Shown here piece by piece: positions 17,257 to 25,964 of a stretch of DNA of 64,000 nt (position 1 is the first letter of the stretch; each line of letters opens with the position of its first letter). The notes under the pieces were generated by a model. That model saw only the letters and a list, made by a program, of their open reading frames with translations. It was not told the DNA's origin and did not search any database. The position numbers and the translations under genes are program-made. The DNA comes from Aureimonas sp. Leaf324 (lineage in GTDB: Bacteria; Pseudomonadota; Alphaproteobacteria; Rhizobiales; Rhizobiaceae): positions 125,645 through 189,644 of the forward strand of contig NZ_LMOH01000023.1 in the NCBI RefSeq assembly GCF_001423245.1, in the 5' to 3' direction.

Positions 17257-17333
17257 GCTGGGGGTGGCGCGTCGAACGAGGACTTAGGTCAGCGCGGGGT
17301 TCTAGCTGTCATCATGCAATGCTAGGAGGCGGC

Positions 17334-17681
17334 ATGCCCTGTCTTCAGCAGCTTGGCCGTCTAGCCTCCATTGGGGGCGTCTTCCTGATCCTGTACCTCT
17401 CGCTGGTGCCCGGCGAGGCTAGGCCACACGTGCTGCCCTCGGGCGGCCAAGAGCACTTTATCGCCTACCTCGGGGAAGCCCTGCTCGTAGCTTTTGCCCA
17501 CTGGCGAACCCGCACTGTCGTTTGGTGGCATGCTGGCTTGTGCATCCTCGCCGGCGCCTGCGAGTTAGCTCAGAATTTCATCCCAGACCGGGGACCTGGG
17601 TGGACTGGGTTCATCGCTAGCAGCGTGGGTGTGGCTGTCGCTGTCGGGTTGTTCATGCTGGCAAAGCGAGTCTTCCGTTGA
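17334..17681 (+). CDS. VanZ-like small membrane protein
   Basis: 115 residues with three to four hydrophobic segments. HFIAYLGEALLVAFAHW and ELAQNFIPDRGPGWTGFIASSVGV follow the VanZ-like family pattern (conserved His/Tyr, then an NxxPxRxxxxxDxxxN-like segment, where Trp replaces the usual first Asp). VanZ-like proteins are inner-membrane proteins; some give low-level teicoplanin resistance, but most have no known role. AGGAGG four bases before the ATG at 17334 sets the start. As prophage cargo it may change the lysogen's envelope. Confidence 0.7.
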   Translation: MPCLQQLGRLASIGGVFLILYLSLVPGEARPHVLPSGGQEHFIAYLGEALLVAFAHWRTRTVVWWHAGLCILAGACELAQNFIPDRGPGWTGFIASSVGVAVAVGLFMLAKRVFR

Positions 17682-18236
17682 ACGCGCAGGTGACCCCGCA
17701 GGGACAATCCAGCAAGGTGACGTTCTAAAACGTCTTTCCACGCATCCAAAGAGTTACCTCTGCTGCGGTATTGACGGCAGACCCTGGCGACCCGCGTTGT
17801 ACCGCGGTGATCAATTGCTCCTCCGTCTGCAAATCGAGACACTCGAAGGTGGTCAGCCAGGGCCACCGGCGCATTGCATCTTTCAGGTAAAGTCGCTTAC
17901 GGGCGGCACTTAAGATCGTGTCGTCTTCATTCGGAAGGAACATGGCGACCCCAACCGTTCGTAGAAAAGCTGAAGTGCCTCCGACCGATCGGTGGGTCAT
18001 ACCACGTTTCGAAAGCGTCTAACGTTAAAATTGTACTGCGTCATGAAATACGCGCCTCGGGTGAATGGGGGCATCTAGCATTCCGAAAGTCTGGACGCGA
18101 AGCCCCTTAAAAGACGGAATCGAGACCGCGTGGGTTGCCCTCAGATGAGGCGGGGGTTGCGGGTTCAGTGGCAGTTGTCGCCTATGCTTGCGCCAATTAC
18201 GCTCCATTCGGATAGCGAGGCTACAGGCAATCAGCG
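17682..18236. other. Accessory-block spacer with no confident gene except one weak reverse frame
   Basis: About 550 bp between the VanZ-like and HNH-like genes, lower in GC than the structural region. A 72-codon reverse frame at 17725-17943 (MFLPNEDDTILSAARK...) could be a gene but lacks a ribosome site. The rest may hold the promoter of the HNH-like gene. Confidence 0.4.
17725..17943 (-). CDS. Possible small hypothetical protein
   Basis: 72-codon frame starting MFLPNEDDTILSAARKRLY; helical N-terminal half with balanced residue use, then TAAEVTLWMRGKTF. No family, no clear ribosome site. It is included because composition differs from the shadow frames in the GC-rich part and because it fills an otherwise empty stretch. 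Confidence 0.3.
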   Translation of the reverse strand: MFLPNEDDTILSAARKRLYLKDAMRRWPWLTTFECLDLQTEEQLITAVQRGSPGSAVNTAAEVTLWMRGKTF

Positions 18237-19133
18237 ATGGAAGAACGACACTATTGGAATACGCCTTCCCAACCTCATGTGCCTGATAAGTGCCCACGGT
18301 GTGGACGCGATACCTACCAATTCGCACCATTCTGCGAGTGCGGACTAGACCTTCGATACGGTTCACCAAAGCGCCCAACATTCGGCGTTTGTTCGTATTG
18401 CGAGTCCAAATCGCAATTCAGCAAGGAACATGCCTTCGGCGACTGGTTAGATCGTCGACATCCAAGACCAGACAATCGGACACACATACTAAGAAGACCT
18501 GAGGAGCACCGTTTTGGCGAGGAGGCAAAATGGCACGAGAACAAAACCGCTCGAAAAGGGACCGCCTACAACCTAACTGTCAACCACGTTTGTCCGAAGT
18601 GCAACCACGGCTGGATGAGCCGCCTTCAGAATGAAGCAAAGCCCCTAGTCTCGGTTCTTGCTGACGGGTTTTGGCCTAAATTCAGCGACGCACAGGCCAC
18701 TACTCTTGCAAGATGGGCTACCATGGTGACCATCAACCTCGAGGTAGCCGGACACCTTGGAAACACGCCTCAGTTTGCGAGGAAAGTTTTGATGAACGGA
18801 TTGATGCCAGAGGGCTGGTCTGTAGCAATAGGCAAAATGGACACCTGGAAGCACGGCGGCTGGAGCTACACGCGTATATTCGAATTCCCACTTGGCCTAG
18901 GTGAAGGTAGAAACCTTCGAGTGCAAGCATGCATTTTCTGCGTGGAACGCGTTGCTTTTCGTACCGTCAGTGCCAGCTCCGATAGACTACGCCAATTTAC
19001 TAGGAGTTTTGCAGATTTTGACTCAGCAGAACTTCCAAGACTGATTTGGCCTAGTCAGTCCTCCCGCTCAGCAGGCAAGAAAAGACATTTCCATTTAGAT
19101 GAATTGTATGCGCTACAGGACAGCATCGCCTGA
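18237..19133 (+). CDS. HNH-like zinc protein of the accessory block, possible nuclease
   Basis: 298 residues. An N-terminal zinc ribbon (CPRCGRDTYQFAPFCECG, ~19-36) is followed by CSYCESKSQFSKEHAFGDWL (~52-71) and, about 55 residues on, HVCPKCNHGWMSRLQNEAKP. This CxxC...KEH...CxxCNxGWMS layout matches a family of HNH-type proteins often annotated as hypothetical or HNH endonuclease. The Asp/Asn of a textbook HNH is not obvious. The C-terminal ~150 residues are of unknown fold. Codon use and GC are clearly lower than in neighbours, suggesting transfer. A role in defence against other phages is plausible, not shown. Confidence 0.7.
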   Translation: MEERHYWNTPSQPHVPDKCPRCGRDTYQFAPFCECGLDLRYGSPKRPTFGVCSYCESKSQFSKEHAFGDWLDRRHPRPDNRTHILRRPEEHRFGEEAKWHENKTARKGTAYNLTVNHVCPKCNHGWMSRLQNEAKPLVSVLADGFWPKFSDAQATTLARWATMVTINLEVAGHLGNTPQFARKVLMNGLMPEGWSVAIGKMDTWKHGGWSYTRIFEFPLGLGEGRNLRVQACIFCVERVAFRTVSASSDRLRQFTRSFADFDSAELPRLIWPSQSSRSAGKKRHFHLDELYALQDSIA

Positions 19134-19223
19134 CGTTCAATCAGGGGATCAATAGCCATCACCAAACCCCAAGGAAGGGTTACCAAGATCTGCTCACCCC
19201 ACCATTCGTAGCAGCGTGCTGGA

Positions 19224-20486
19224 TCAAACAGGCATAGCCAAGGCGTTCTGCGCAGCCGCATAGGCCACGATCGCCTCGCCGCCAGTCTGGTTCGGGTGCT
19301 GCTGGGCGCCGGGGTTGCCGGCATCAGAAGCGTAGCCCGCCTTCCAAAGGTTCGGATCAGCGTCGAGCTGCGCGGGGATCGCGAACTCGACGACGCCTGC
19401 CAGGAGCGAGCTGAAGCCGCCCGCGCGCAGGTCCGCATTGAACGTTAGACGACGCCCGTCCTGCATCGCAGTCGGCACAGTCTGGTTGCTCTCGGTGATC
19501 GGCGCGGTCGCCGTCGTCGAGGGCGTGATCGTCGACTGGTAGATCCGCACGGTCGGCATGGCCGCCTTGAACGTGTTGAAAAGCGCCGTCAGGTTGGTCT
19601 TCAGCGTCGCGGCCGACGAGGTCGACGATAGGTCGTTGACGCCAAGATCGGAGAAGATGTCGGTGACGCCGAGAGCCTGCATCAGGGCGATCCGCTTGGC
19701 GTACTTGTCCTTGTTCGCCAGCGCCGAGGCGCCTGCGCGGCCGAGGTGGAGGACGCTGCCGACATCACGCTGCAGGACCAGTCCCGCCAGAACGCCGAGC
19801 GCCAGGCTCGGGGCGGTCGCATGGGAGTAGCCGCCGACGCCTTGCGACAGGCTGTCACCCGTCAGCGCGAATAGGCGGCGGGCTGCCGGCATATCGCCGA
19901 TGACGCCTATCGCCGCCGCAGGCATCTGCTGCGAGGCATTCCCGATCGTGCCTGATACGGCCTTATCGACGAGATCGACGCCCTCTTCCATGTTCCCAAC
20001 GTTGGCCGCGCGGAACGCGTCCGTATAGTACCAGAGCCCGCCGGTCGCGACCTTCCCGTTGGTCCGGATCCAGTAGAACCCGGCCGGAATCGTAAAGCCA
20101 TCCGCCTTGGCCGACTTGGCGAGGATGGTCCCTGGCGACACGGTGACGGTCGCACCCATGTCGCGGATCGTACCGTCCGGCAGCTCGATTGCGCTGTGGT
20201 ACGCCACCTCGTTCGGATAGTCATACTCGTTCCCCGAGTTGTAGTAGATGCCGGTGTAGGCGACCTCGGGGTTTGGGATCGGGACTGGCGTGTAGAACCG
20301 CTTGCGTGCGTTGAACGAGTTCTTCGACCCGTCCGAAGGCCGGATCTGGTTGCCCTGATCACCGCCGAAGCCGGCAAGGCGACGGATGGTCGAGCCCCCG
20401 CCACCCGCGCCAGGGGTGATGATGCCGGCGCCGATGTAGGCGGCCGCGTTGACCTTGTTCTGACGAACGCGAGATGACTGCGCCAT
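19224..20486 (-). CDS. Phage tail SGNH/GDSL hydrolase
   Basis: 420 residues. An N-terminal ~190-residue strand-rich part, probably for attachment to the virion, precedes an SGNH hydrolase domain with block I LTGDSLSQG (nucleophile Ser), block III-like DLGVNDLSS and block V-like HPNQTGGEAIVAYA (His). Such virion enzymes deacetylate or de-esterify surface polysaccharide during adsorption. Start ATG at 20486, with GAGGGG nine bases upstream; the ATG at 20495 would leave no spacing. Last gene of the tail module; an intrinsic terminator lies just before it. Confidence 0.85.
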   Translation of the reverse strand: MAQSSRVRQNKVNAAAYIGAGIITPGAGGGGSTIRRLAGFGGDQGNQIRPSDGSKNSFNARKRFYTPVPIPNPEVAYTGIYYNSGNEYDYPNEVAYHSAIELPDGTIRDMGATVTVSPGTILAKSAKADGFTIPAGFYWIRTNGKVATGGLWYYTDAFRAANVGNMEEGVDLVDKAVSGTIGNASQQMPAAAIGVIGDMPAARRLFALTGDSLSQGVGGYSHATAPSLALGVLAGLVLQRDVGSVLHLGRAGASALANKDKYAKRIALMQALGVTDIFSDLGVNDLSSTSSAATLKTNLTALFNTFKAAMPTVRIYQSTITPSTTATAPITESNQTVPTAMQDGRRLTFNADLRAGGFSSLLAGVVEFAIPAQLDADPNLWKAGYASDAGNPGAQQHPNQTGGEAIVAYAAAQNALAMPV

Positions 20487-20502
20487 AAGAGGCATCCCCT
20501 CA

Positions 20503-20525
20503 TAAAAATGGCGCCCTCAGGCGCC
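20503..20525 (-). terminator. Intrinsic terminator before the SGNH hydrolase gene
   Basis: Reverse strand: GGCGCC-TGAG-GGCGCC followed by ATTTTTA, a perfect 6-bp GC stem with a short loop and U tract. It faces the leftward tail transcript and ends 17 bp before the start codon at 20486. Confidence 0.75.
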
Positions 20526-20625
20526 GAATGGTTGTCATGTGTCTGTGGTCGTTTCGGGCTATGTCGCCATGCGGCTTACGCCTGAGGGTGCCGTGACACA
20601 GCGTCCGGCATCCTCACCCAGCTAG

Positions 20626-20976
20626 TCAGGACCAGCGGTAGAAAGCGACGGCCGAGACCATCGCGAGACGGCGAGCGGCGGACACCCCGTCCGCCTTCAG
20701 CGCCTCATTGAACGCCCCGGCCGCCGTGACGCGGTCGAAGCCTCGGCGCAGCAGCTCGTCATGCAGCGCTGCCGCTTTCAGGTATCGTGGGTCGTGCGGA
20801 TCGAAGATCCAGCGGAGAGCCAACGGGATCGAGACGTCGAAGACCGTGACGTCTTCTACATGCTCCCAGTGATCTGAACCCTTGTGCCCCAGCTCCCAGC
20901 TGGTACGGCCATGCTGGCGATACCGGATGCCGTCGAGCCGCTCGAAGACGATCGGGGCGTCGGTATAGGCGCCCAT
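20626..20976 (-). CDS. DUF1353 family phage protein
   Basis: 116 residues. DVSIPLALRWIFDPHDPRYLKAAALHDELL contains the conserved PxALxW...HD pattern of DUF1353, a family found almost only in phages near tail-fibre and lysis genes and suggested by others to be peptidase-like or structural. The ATG overlaps the stop of the upstream tail gene by one base. Function unknown. Confidence 0.8.
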   Translation of the reverse strand: MGAYTDAPIVFERLDGIRYRQHGRTSWELGHKGSDHWEHVEDVTVFDVSIPLALRWIFDPHDPRYLKAAALHDELLRRGFDRVTAAGAFNEALKADGVSAARRLAMVSAVAFYRWS

Positions 20977-21494
20977 CAGCCTCGAGGACGCCCTGCGAAG
21001 ACGAAGAGGTGCGCCGTGAAGCCCGGCGGTTTGATCGGCACGGCGTCGGGCGTCGCCTTGCCGGCCTTGCCTGTCGTCTTCTGCGGCGACGAGGCGGTGA
21101 GCCCCGTCAGCAGCGGCAGGAGACCGGTCACCAGCCCGGCCTTCCCCGCCGTGGCCGTCGCCGTGTCGTCGATGTAGCTGTGGTCGTGCTCCGGCAGGTT
21201 GGCGAGGGTGAGTGTCACCTTGTCGGATCCGATGAGAGCACCCGCGGCACTGTCGAACCCGCTGGCGACCGTCGCCGTCCCGGCCGGCACCTTCACCAGC
21301 TTGAACGTCGAAGGCAGGGAGCCGGCCAGGAACCACCCCTGACCGGCCGCTTTGGCGACGAAGTCTGGATACATGGCGCGCTGATACTCGGTCTTGCCGT
21401 CGAGCCGCAGCCAGGCGGGGCCGATGTCATCGACGAGGGCGTGCCGCAGCAGCCCGATCGGCAAGGTGACGTTGCGCAGGTCTACTCCGGCCAT
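20976..21494 (-). CDS. Tail-fibre/collar-like protein
   Basis: 172 residues. DFVAKAAGQGWFLAGSLPSTFKLVKVPAG resembles phage tail-collar segments (a short helix, then GSFxLPDLRG-like sequence), and the LANLPEHDHSY segment is the typical collar continuation with NLPxHxH. The C-terminus is Ala/Gly/Thr-rich and fibre-like. It overlaps the DUF4376 gene by 13 bp. Probably part of the receptor-binding apparatus. Confidence 0.7.
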   Translation of the reverse strand: MAGVDLRNVTLPIGLLRHALVDDIGPAWLRLDGKTEYQRAMYPDFVAKAAGQGWFLAGSLPSTFKLVKVPAGTATVASGFDSAAGALIGSDKVTLTLANLPEHDHSYIDDTATATAGKAGLVTGLLPLLTGLTASSPQKTTGKAGKATPDAVPIKPPGFTAHLFVFAGRPRG

Positions 21495-22081
21495 AGCGAG
21501 TTCCCCGTGATGTCGGGGATCGTCTCCCCGGCCGCGATGCGGCGCTTGAGGTCGTTACCGGCGACGATCATCACGCCCTCGCGCGCCGCGACGGCGTTGC
21601 CGAAGGCGACCATCGTCTGCGCGTCCATCGGCACCCGGCTGTTGTCTGCGGCGATCCAGAAGAAGTCGACCGGCAGACCGTGCCAGCGCAGGTCGCCTTC
21701 CTGGACGCCGTTCATCAGCGCGGCCATCGCCGAGATGCGCGACCGGTCGATCCGCTCGCGGTCGAGGTCGGCCGTCTGGAAGAACTTGCCATCGAAGGTG
21801 ATGCCGAGATCGATGCGCCGGTCGCGCTCTGCGTCGATCAGCTTCGGAACGTCAGCCGGGTCCGGGTCGCCCGCCTGGTCGATCGGCACGATGGCATAAC
21901 CGTCGCCCCGCTTCACGACAGCCTGCGTCTTCGGGTCATAGGATCCGAACAGGACGAAGCCGAGCTCGCGCCGGCTGTCGGGCTGGTTGGCGAGGTCGGT
22001 GCGCGAGAAGCCGTCCTTCGTGTAGGCGACAGCTGGCAGCGGCTGCGGCGGGCCGTCGTTGCGGCGGTAGAGGTCGATCAT
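21482..22081 (-). CDS. DUF4376-containing tail-associated protein
   Basis: 199 residues. The C-terminal ~120 residues match DUF4376: AERDRRIDLGITFDGKFFQTADLDRERI followed by an Ala-rich helix and an LRWHGLPVDFFWIAADNS stretch. These proteins are found with tail-fibre genes and are thought to be fibre chaperones or fibre-associated. Operon position between two fibre-like genes fits. Seven bp separate it from the upstream Gly-rich gene. Confidence 0.75.
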   Translation of the reverse strand: MIDLYRRNDGPPQPLPAVAYTKDGFSRTDLANQPDSRRELGFVLFGSYDPKTQAVVKRGDGYAIVPIDQAGDPDPADVPKLIDAERDRRIDLGITFDGKFFQTADLDRERIDRSRISAMAALMNGVQEGDLRWHGLPVDFFWIAADNSRVPMDAQTMVAFGNAVAAREGVMIVAGNDLKRRIAAGETIPDITGNSLWPE

Positions 22082-22088
22082 GGCGTCC

Positions 22089-22775
22089 TCACTCGTAGGC
22101 GTAGAAGTCGATCGTCAGCGCGCCTGGCGCGCCCGATCCACCAGCTTGATCCGTGACGCCCCGCGAGTTCCCGCCGTTGCCGAACCCGCGCCCGCTTTCG
22201 CCGCTGCCATCGTTCGGCTGCGCGACGATCTCCAGCACCGTCAGGTTCTGTCCGAGGATCGGAGACGTTCCGCCGCCGGTGACGCCTGTGACAAGACCGG
22301 CATAGGCTTCCTTGAAGCCGGTCGCTGTCGGCGCAGCCGGAGTTGTGTCGCGAGAGCCTGCAGGGCCGCCTCGAGCCACGGCGACGTCGCCATTCGGGAA
22401 CGTCGCCGAGACATTGCCTCCTTCGCGAGGCGTGGTCGTGCTGCCACCACCGCGAGGTCCGACGGAAATCTGGATCTGCTGACCCTTTCGAACCTCCAAC
22501 CCAGTCGTTCGCCCAACGGCGCCGGACGCGCCGCCACGCTGGTTGGCGACGTTGGAGGCGCCGTTGCCGCCACCACCGGGAGCGATGGCCGTGACGTCGA
22601 CCAGACCATCGGCTGGGGCCTGCCAGGTCGCCGTGACGCTCTCGACGTTCTGCCCCACGCTCTGGCTTTGCTGATTGGTCCAGAACCAGTGCTTGGCCGG
22701 CAGAAGACGGTTGGCCCCGAGCCGATCGCCCGATCGCATTACCGGGTTGCGCAGCCCGGTCCGAATCGACCTCAT
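22089..22775 (-). CDS. Glycine-rich phage tail protein
   Basis: 228 residues. The segment from ~45 onward is a Gly-rich beta domain ending with GGSGAPGALTIDFYAYE, the terminal signature of many Gly-rich tail adhesins. The middle has repeats such as GGGGNGASNVANQRGG. These domains usually form the receptor-binding tip. It overlaps the upstream gene stop by 4 bp. N-terminal ~40 residues probably attach it to the baseplate. Confidence 0.7.
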   Translation of the reverse strand: MRSIRTGLRNPVMRSGDRLGANRLLPAKHWFWTNQQSQSVGQNVESVTATWQAPADGLVDVTAIAPGGGGNGASNVANQRGGASGAVGRTTGLEVRKGQQIQISVGPRGGGSTTTPREGGNVSATFPNGDVAVARGGPAGSRDTTPAAPTATGFKEAYAGLVTGVTGGGTSPILGQNLTVLEIVAQPNDGSGESGRGFGNGGNSRGVTDQAGGSGAPGALTIDFYAYE

Positions 22776-23116
22776 GCCGACGGCTCCTCGTAGACCTGCA
22801 ACACGGTGGCGTAGATGTCGCCGGCCGCCGACGCCGAAACCTGGATGCTGTCGCCGGGATCAAGAATGAACTCGCGCGACAACGCGCCGTCGCGGCCCGG
22901 GCGAACCGTCGTGTTGACCGGCAGAATCGGCCGTTGCGCATTCGATGCGCTGCTGTCGATCCAGATGCACTGCGTGATGTCCGCGGCGTTCACTCCGTCG
23001 ATGTTCACGAAGTCGAGGACATAGCTGCGGATCTTGGCGTCCGCGGCCGTGTTCGTGACGAGCGTCTGCAGCGAGGTCGTGAGGGACAGGCCTCCGACGG
23101 CTTTCGTATCGGGCAT
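22772..23116 (-). CDS. Small tail-tip structural protein
   Basis: 114 residues of mostly predicted beta structure (LDFVNIDGVNAADITQCIWID; FILDPGDSIQVSASAAGDIYATVLQVY). It looks like a jelly-roll or beta-sandwich phage structural protein, but no family is named. It lies between the coiled-coil baseplate-region protein and the Gly-rich adhesin in the tail operon, with 3-4 bp junctions on each side. Confidence 0.6.
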   Translation of the reverse strand: MPDTKAVGGLSLTTSLQTLVTNTAADAKIRSYVLDFVNIDGVNAADITQCIWIDSSASNAQRPILPVNTTVRPGRDGALSREFILDPGDSIQVSASAAGDIYATVLQVYEEPSA

Positions 23117-23119
23117 GGA

Positions 23120-23548
23120 TCAGCCTCCAAAGGCGCGCGCGTAGGCGCGGGAATGGCGAGCGGCGGACGCCTGCTGCGCGACAACGCCATCCAGCGTCGA
23201 CTGGACCTCGGCCAGTTGCTCGGTCACGTCGGCTGAGATTTCCGAGAGGTCGATCACGACGGCGCCTGTCTTGCCGTTGACGCTGGTCACAGGGCCCGTC
23301 TCGATCGCGGCGACCGCCGCCGAGAAGCGGTTGGCCTGCGTCGTGATCGCTGCAAGTGAATCGGTCGCAACGCGCACGACGCCGCGGCCAAAGCCGACCA
23401 TGTCGCGCAGCGACTTGATGAACAGGCCGATCGCCGAGTTGCCGCCGCGCCCGAACCCGCCGGGGTTGGTCTGCGCGTCGAACGGGCGCTCGTTGTAGAC
23501 GGTCGCCAGCCGGTTGGCCTCGGCTTCCTCTTCCGGTGTCAGGTTCAC
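23120..23548 (-). CDS. Tail-tip protein, coiled-coil type
   Basis: 142 residues. It contains the sequence GPVTSVNGKTGAVVIDLSEI, the short beta-hairpin motif (VNGxTGxV) that many phage fibres carry at the junction to a coiled coil, then EQLAEVQSTLDGVVAQQASA, a likely trimeric coiled coil. So this may be a short fibre or fibre stem. The start is GTG at 23548, whose GTGA overlaps the stop of the upstream gene. The longer ATG frame upstream is antisense-like noise. Confidence 0.65.
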   Translation of the reverse strand: MNLTPEEEAEANRLATVYNERPFDAQTNPGGFGRGGNSAIGLFIKSLRDMVGFGRGVVRVATDSLAAITTQANRFSAAVAAIETGPVTSVNGKTGAVVIDLSEISADVTEQLAEVQSTLDGVVAQQASAARHSRAYARAFGG

Positions 23549-24429
23549 GGCATCAGTTCCTTGAGTTCGAACGCGATGGCCGCTCGCCCGTCGAAGGCGG
23601 CCACCTGCTCCCACGGGTTCAGCACGCGCAGCCGGGCGAGGAAGCTGAGGCGGGTCAGGTTCTGCGCGTCGTCGGGCCGGTGGATGTAGAAGATCTCGCC
23701 TTTGGTCCCGGCGCGTCGCTCAAGCTCGAGCCCGCGCTGAAGCGCTTCCTGGTCGGGCAGGAAGGGGAAGGCGATGTTGAAGACGCGGAACGGCTCGCGC
23801 TCGTCGAAGAACTCGGCGCCCGACAGCGCCTTCTCGATCGTGGTCTCGTCCTCGTAGCGCAGCGCCGCGCCATAGGCCGGGTTGCGCGAGGGCTGCCAGC
23901 CAGTCGCCATCCAGAGCCGGCCGATGTCGATGTGCCCGGCCGGGTTTCCGTCGTCGATAATCTCGATCCGCCAGTGCGGCGCGAAGGACGGCTCCGGCAG
24001 GACGTGAATGGCGTTCTGCGTGAAGCCTTCGATGTCGGCGGTCAGCGGCTTGCCGTCCCACCAGTTCTCCGCCTCCGACGGCAGATCCTCGGTGTAGGCG
24101 AGCGTCGGATAGGCGTCGAACTCGGCGCGGTACGACGGCGAGAAGTAAGACCCGTCCTCGTACCAGGCCGTCACCCGGAGCCGTGCCGTCACCGACAGGT
24201 TGTGGTTGACGAGGACGATGGCGCGGATCTCGCCGAAGGCGGAGAAGTCGACGTCGAACTGCGTATCCGTCGGGCGGGTGCTGGCCGAGCGCGCCACCTC
24301 GGAAAGTTCGCGCTCCTGAAGGTTCGTCAGCGGCAGAACCCAGCTGCCGCCCGACAGCGTCGCGCCGGGCCGCGAGCCCCGCGGCTGGTCGCTGAGGTTG
24401 GGGTGCAGGAACAGGCAGTGCGCCGTCAT
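23545..24429 (-). CDS. Distal tail protein
   Basis: 294 residues. Mostly beta structure with strong aromatic content; a segment near residue 200 (RNPAYGAALRYEDETTIEKALSG is within ~178-200) and the EREPFRVFNIAFPFL stretch resemble distal tail/baseplate hub proteins of Hyphomicrobiales siphophages, which are usually annotated only as hypothetical tail proteins. ATGA overlaps with both neighbours imply coupled translation. Placement directly after the 512-residue tail protein supports a tail-tip role. Confidence 0.6.
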   Translation of the reverse strand: MTAHCLFLHPNLSDQPRGSRPGATLSGGSWVLPLTNLQERELSEVARSASTRPTDTQFDVDFSAFGEIRAIVLVNHNLSVTARLRVTAWYEDGSYFSPSYRAEFDAYPTLAYTEDLPSEAENWWDGKPLTADIEGFTQNAIHVLPEPSFAPHWRIEIIDDGNPAGHIDIGRLWMATGWQPSRNPAYGAALRYEDETTIEKALSGAEFFDEREPFRVFNIAFPFLPDQEALQRGLELERRAGTKGEIFYIHRPDDAQNLTRLSFLARLRVLNPWEQVAAFDGRAAIAFELKELMP

Positions 24430-25964
24430 CCGATCGCCTCGATGCGTGTCAGGTTGTTCGCGAAGGTTTGGACGAGACCGACGATGCGCAACGCACGCCC
24501 CTCGCCCATGCCGAACCGGTCGACCCGCAGCGTCATCGCGTCGCCGACGTCGAGAGTCGTCGCCTTGCCACTCGACACCATGACCGCAAAAAGGTCGCGC
24601 CGAGTGCCGTAAATCGCGAGCAGCCGCTCGGCCTCGGCGCGGGCGTCCGCTTCTGTCGTCAGACTGGTGTCGAACACCAGCTCCGGCCCCTTCGGGTGCT
24701 GGACCTTGTTTGTGGCGCTCTCGACTTTCACCTGCCGCCACTCTTCCTTGGCGAACGAGCGATAGGCGTCAGTGGCAGCCACATCCTTCAGATCTTCGTC
24801 GGACAGCGTCGTGTAGGCGCGGGCGTAGCGCACCGTTACCGAACGCGCCGGCACCCCGGCCCCGTCGTCCTGCGTCGCCTCGCGGGCGAAGCCCTGTCCC
24901 TGGTCGAGGATGACGGACCGCCCGATCGTCACCTCGCCGCCGTCGGCGGCCAGATCGAATCGTCCGACCCGGATCTGCCCGAGCCGGTCGTCGGTGAGAT
25001 ACCCGCCGACCGAGTTCAGGACCGACATGGCAGCGGAAAGCACCGTCGTCTCGCCCTGCGCGATCCACAGGCCGCACTCGGCAGGGTTTGCCTCGTGCAG
25101 CAAGTCGAAGTCCTCTTCGGCCACCGGCATCAGGTCGCCAATCATCCGGCGCACGAGACGCGCGGCCGAGCGATCCGCCACGGCCGCGCCCTCGGCGGCA
25201 TCGACAGTCAGCGAACCGTCCGGACGCACCTGCGTCCGCACGAGGCCGAGGGCGAGGCAGGTCGCGAACTGTCCGCCGGTCATCATCGCCGCCTTGAGCG
25301 CCGCGAGCGTCGGATAGTCCTGCGTCGCCGTCAGTGCGACGCCGCTGTCGCGAACCGCCGTGATCGCCGCCAGCGCGTTGCTCGACACCTGGTAGACGTT
25401 GTCGAACTGATCGACCGTGAGCGCCGGAATGTTGCGCGCCGATCCGAAGAGCAGCGGCTTTTTCACGTCCCGAAGATCGACGTTACCCTCGGCGACCGAC
25501 AGGCCACCGCTCGTCGTCGTACCGAGGTAAGCGAGCGGCTGGATCGCCTCGCGCAAAAGAACAAGGCGGCCAAGGATCGAGATCGATACGAGCCGGCCCG
25601 GGAACTCCGCCTGCTCCGTCGATCCAGCGAGAAGGACCTGCCGCGTGGACCAGGGCGAGAACCGATCGGGCAGCCCCCACAGCGTGAAGGGCCGACCATC
25701 GAAGGCAAGCTCGAGCAGCCAGTCGAGCTTGCCATCGGCGTTGACGATCGTGATCTCGCCGGCCCCGACGGCACTCTCGCCACGCGTGCGACCGCGGGAG
25801 AACAGGAACCGGTCGTACTGGCCGGGCCCTTGCAGCCGTCCGACGAACTGCGCGTTCGGGGGATCGTCGCCGGGCGCCGTGGTGTAGCCGTGCGAACCGA
25901 AGCGCAGGACAACGGTCTCGCCGGTCGCCTTGTCGATCGGGCGGAACTCGACGAGATAGATCAT
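24426..25964 (-). CDS. Tail-tip/baseplate hub protein
   Basis: 512 residues following the tape measure gene with a 4-bp overlap. The order (tape measure, then two tail-tip proteins) is the usual place for distal tail and hub proteins. The N-terminus is a beta domain (MIYLVEFRPIDKATGETV). The middle contains DVKKPLLFGSARNIPALTVD, resembling the SPR/hub segment of GTA-like tail proteins, and the C-terminal part binds the next ring in such proteins. No catalytic motif seen. Confidence 0.65.
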   Translation of the reverse strand: MIYLVEFRPIDKATGETVVLRFGSHGYTTAPGDDPPNAQFVGRLQGPGQYDRFLFSRGRTRGESAVGAGEITIVNADGKLDWLLELAFDGRPFTLWGLPDRFSPWSTRQVLLAGSTEQAEFPGRLVSISILGRLVLLREAIQPLAYLGTTTSGGLSVAEGNVDLRDVKKPLLFGSARNIPALTVDQFDNVYQVSSNALAAITAVRDSGVALTATQDYPTLAALKAAMMTGGQFATCLALGLVRTQVRPDGSLTVDAAEGAAVADRSAARLVRRMIGDLMPVAEEDFDLLHEANPAECGLWIAQGETTVLSAAMSVLNSVGGYLTDDRLGQIRVGRFDLAADGGEVTIGRSVILDQGQGFAREATQDDGAGVPARSVTVRYARAYTTLSDEDLKDVAATDAYRSFAKEEWRQVKVESATNKVQHPKGPELVFDTSLTTEADARAEAERLLAIYGTRRDLFAVMVSSGKATTLDVGDAMTLRVDRFGMGEGRALRIVGLVQTFANNLTRIEAIG

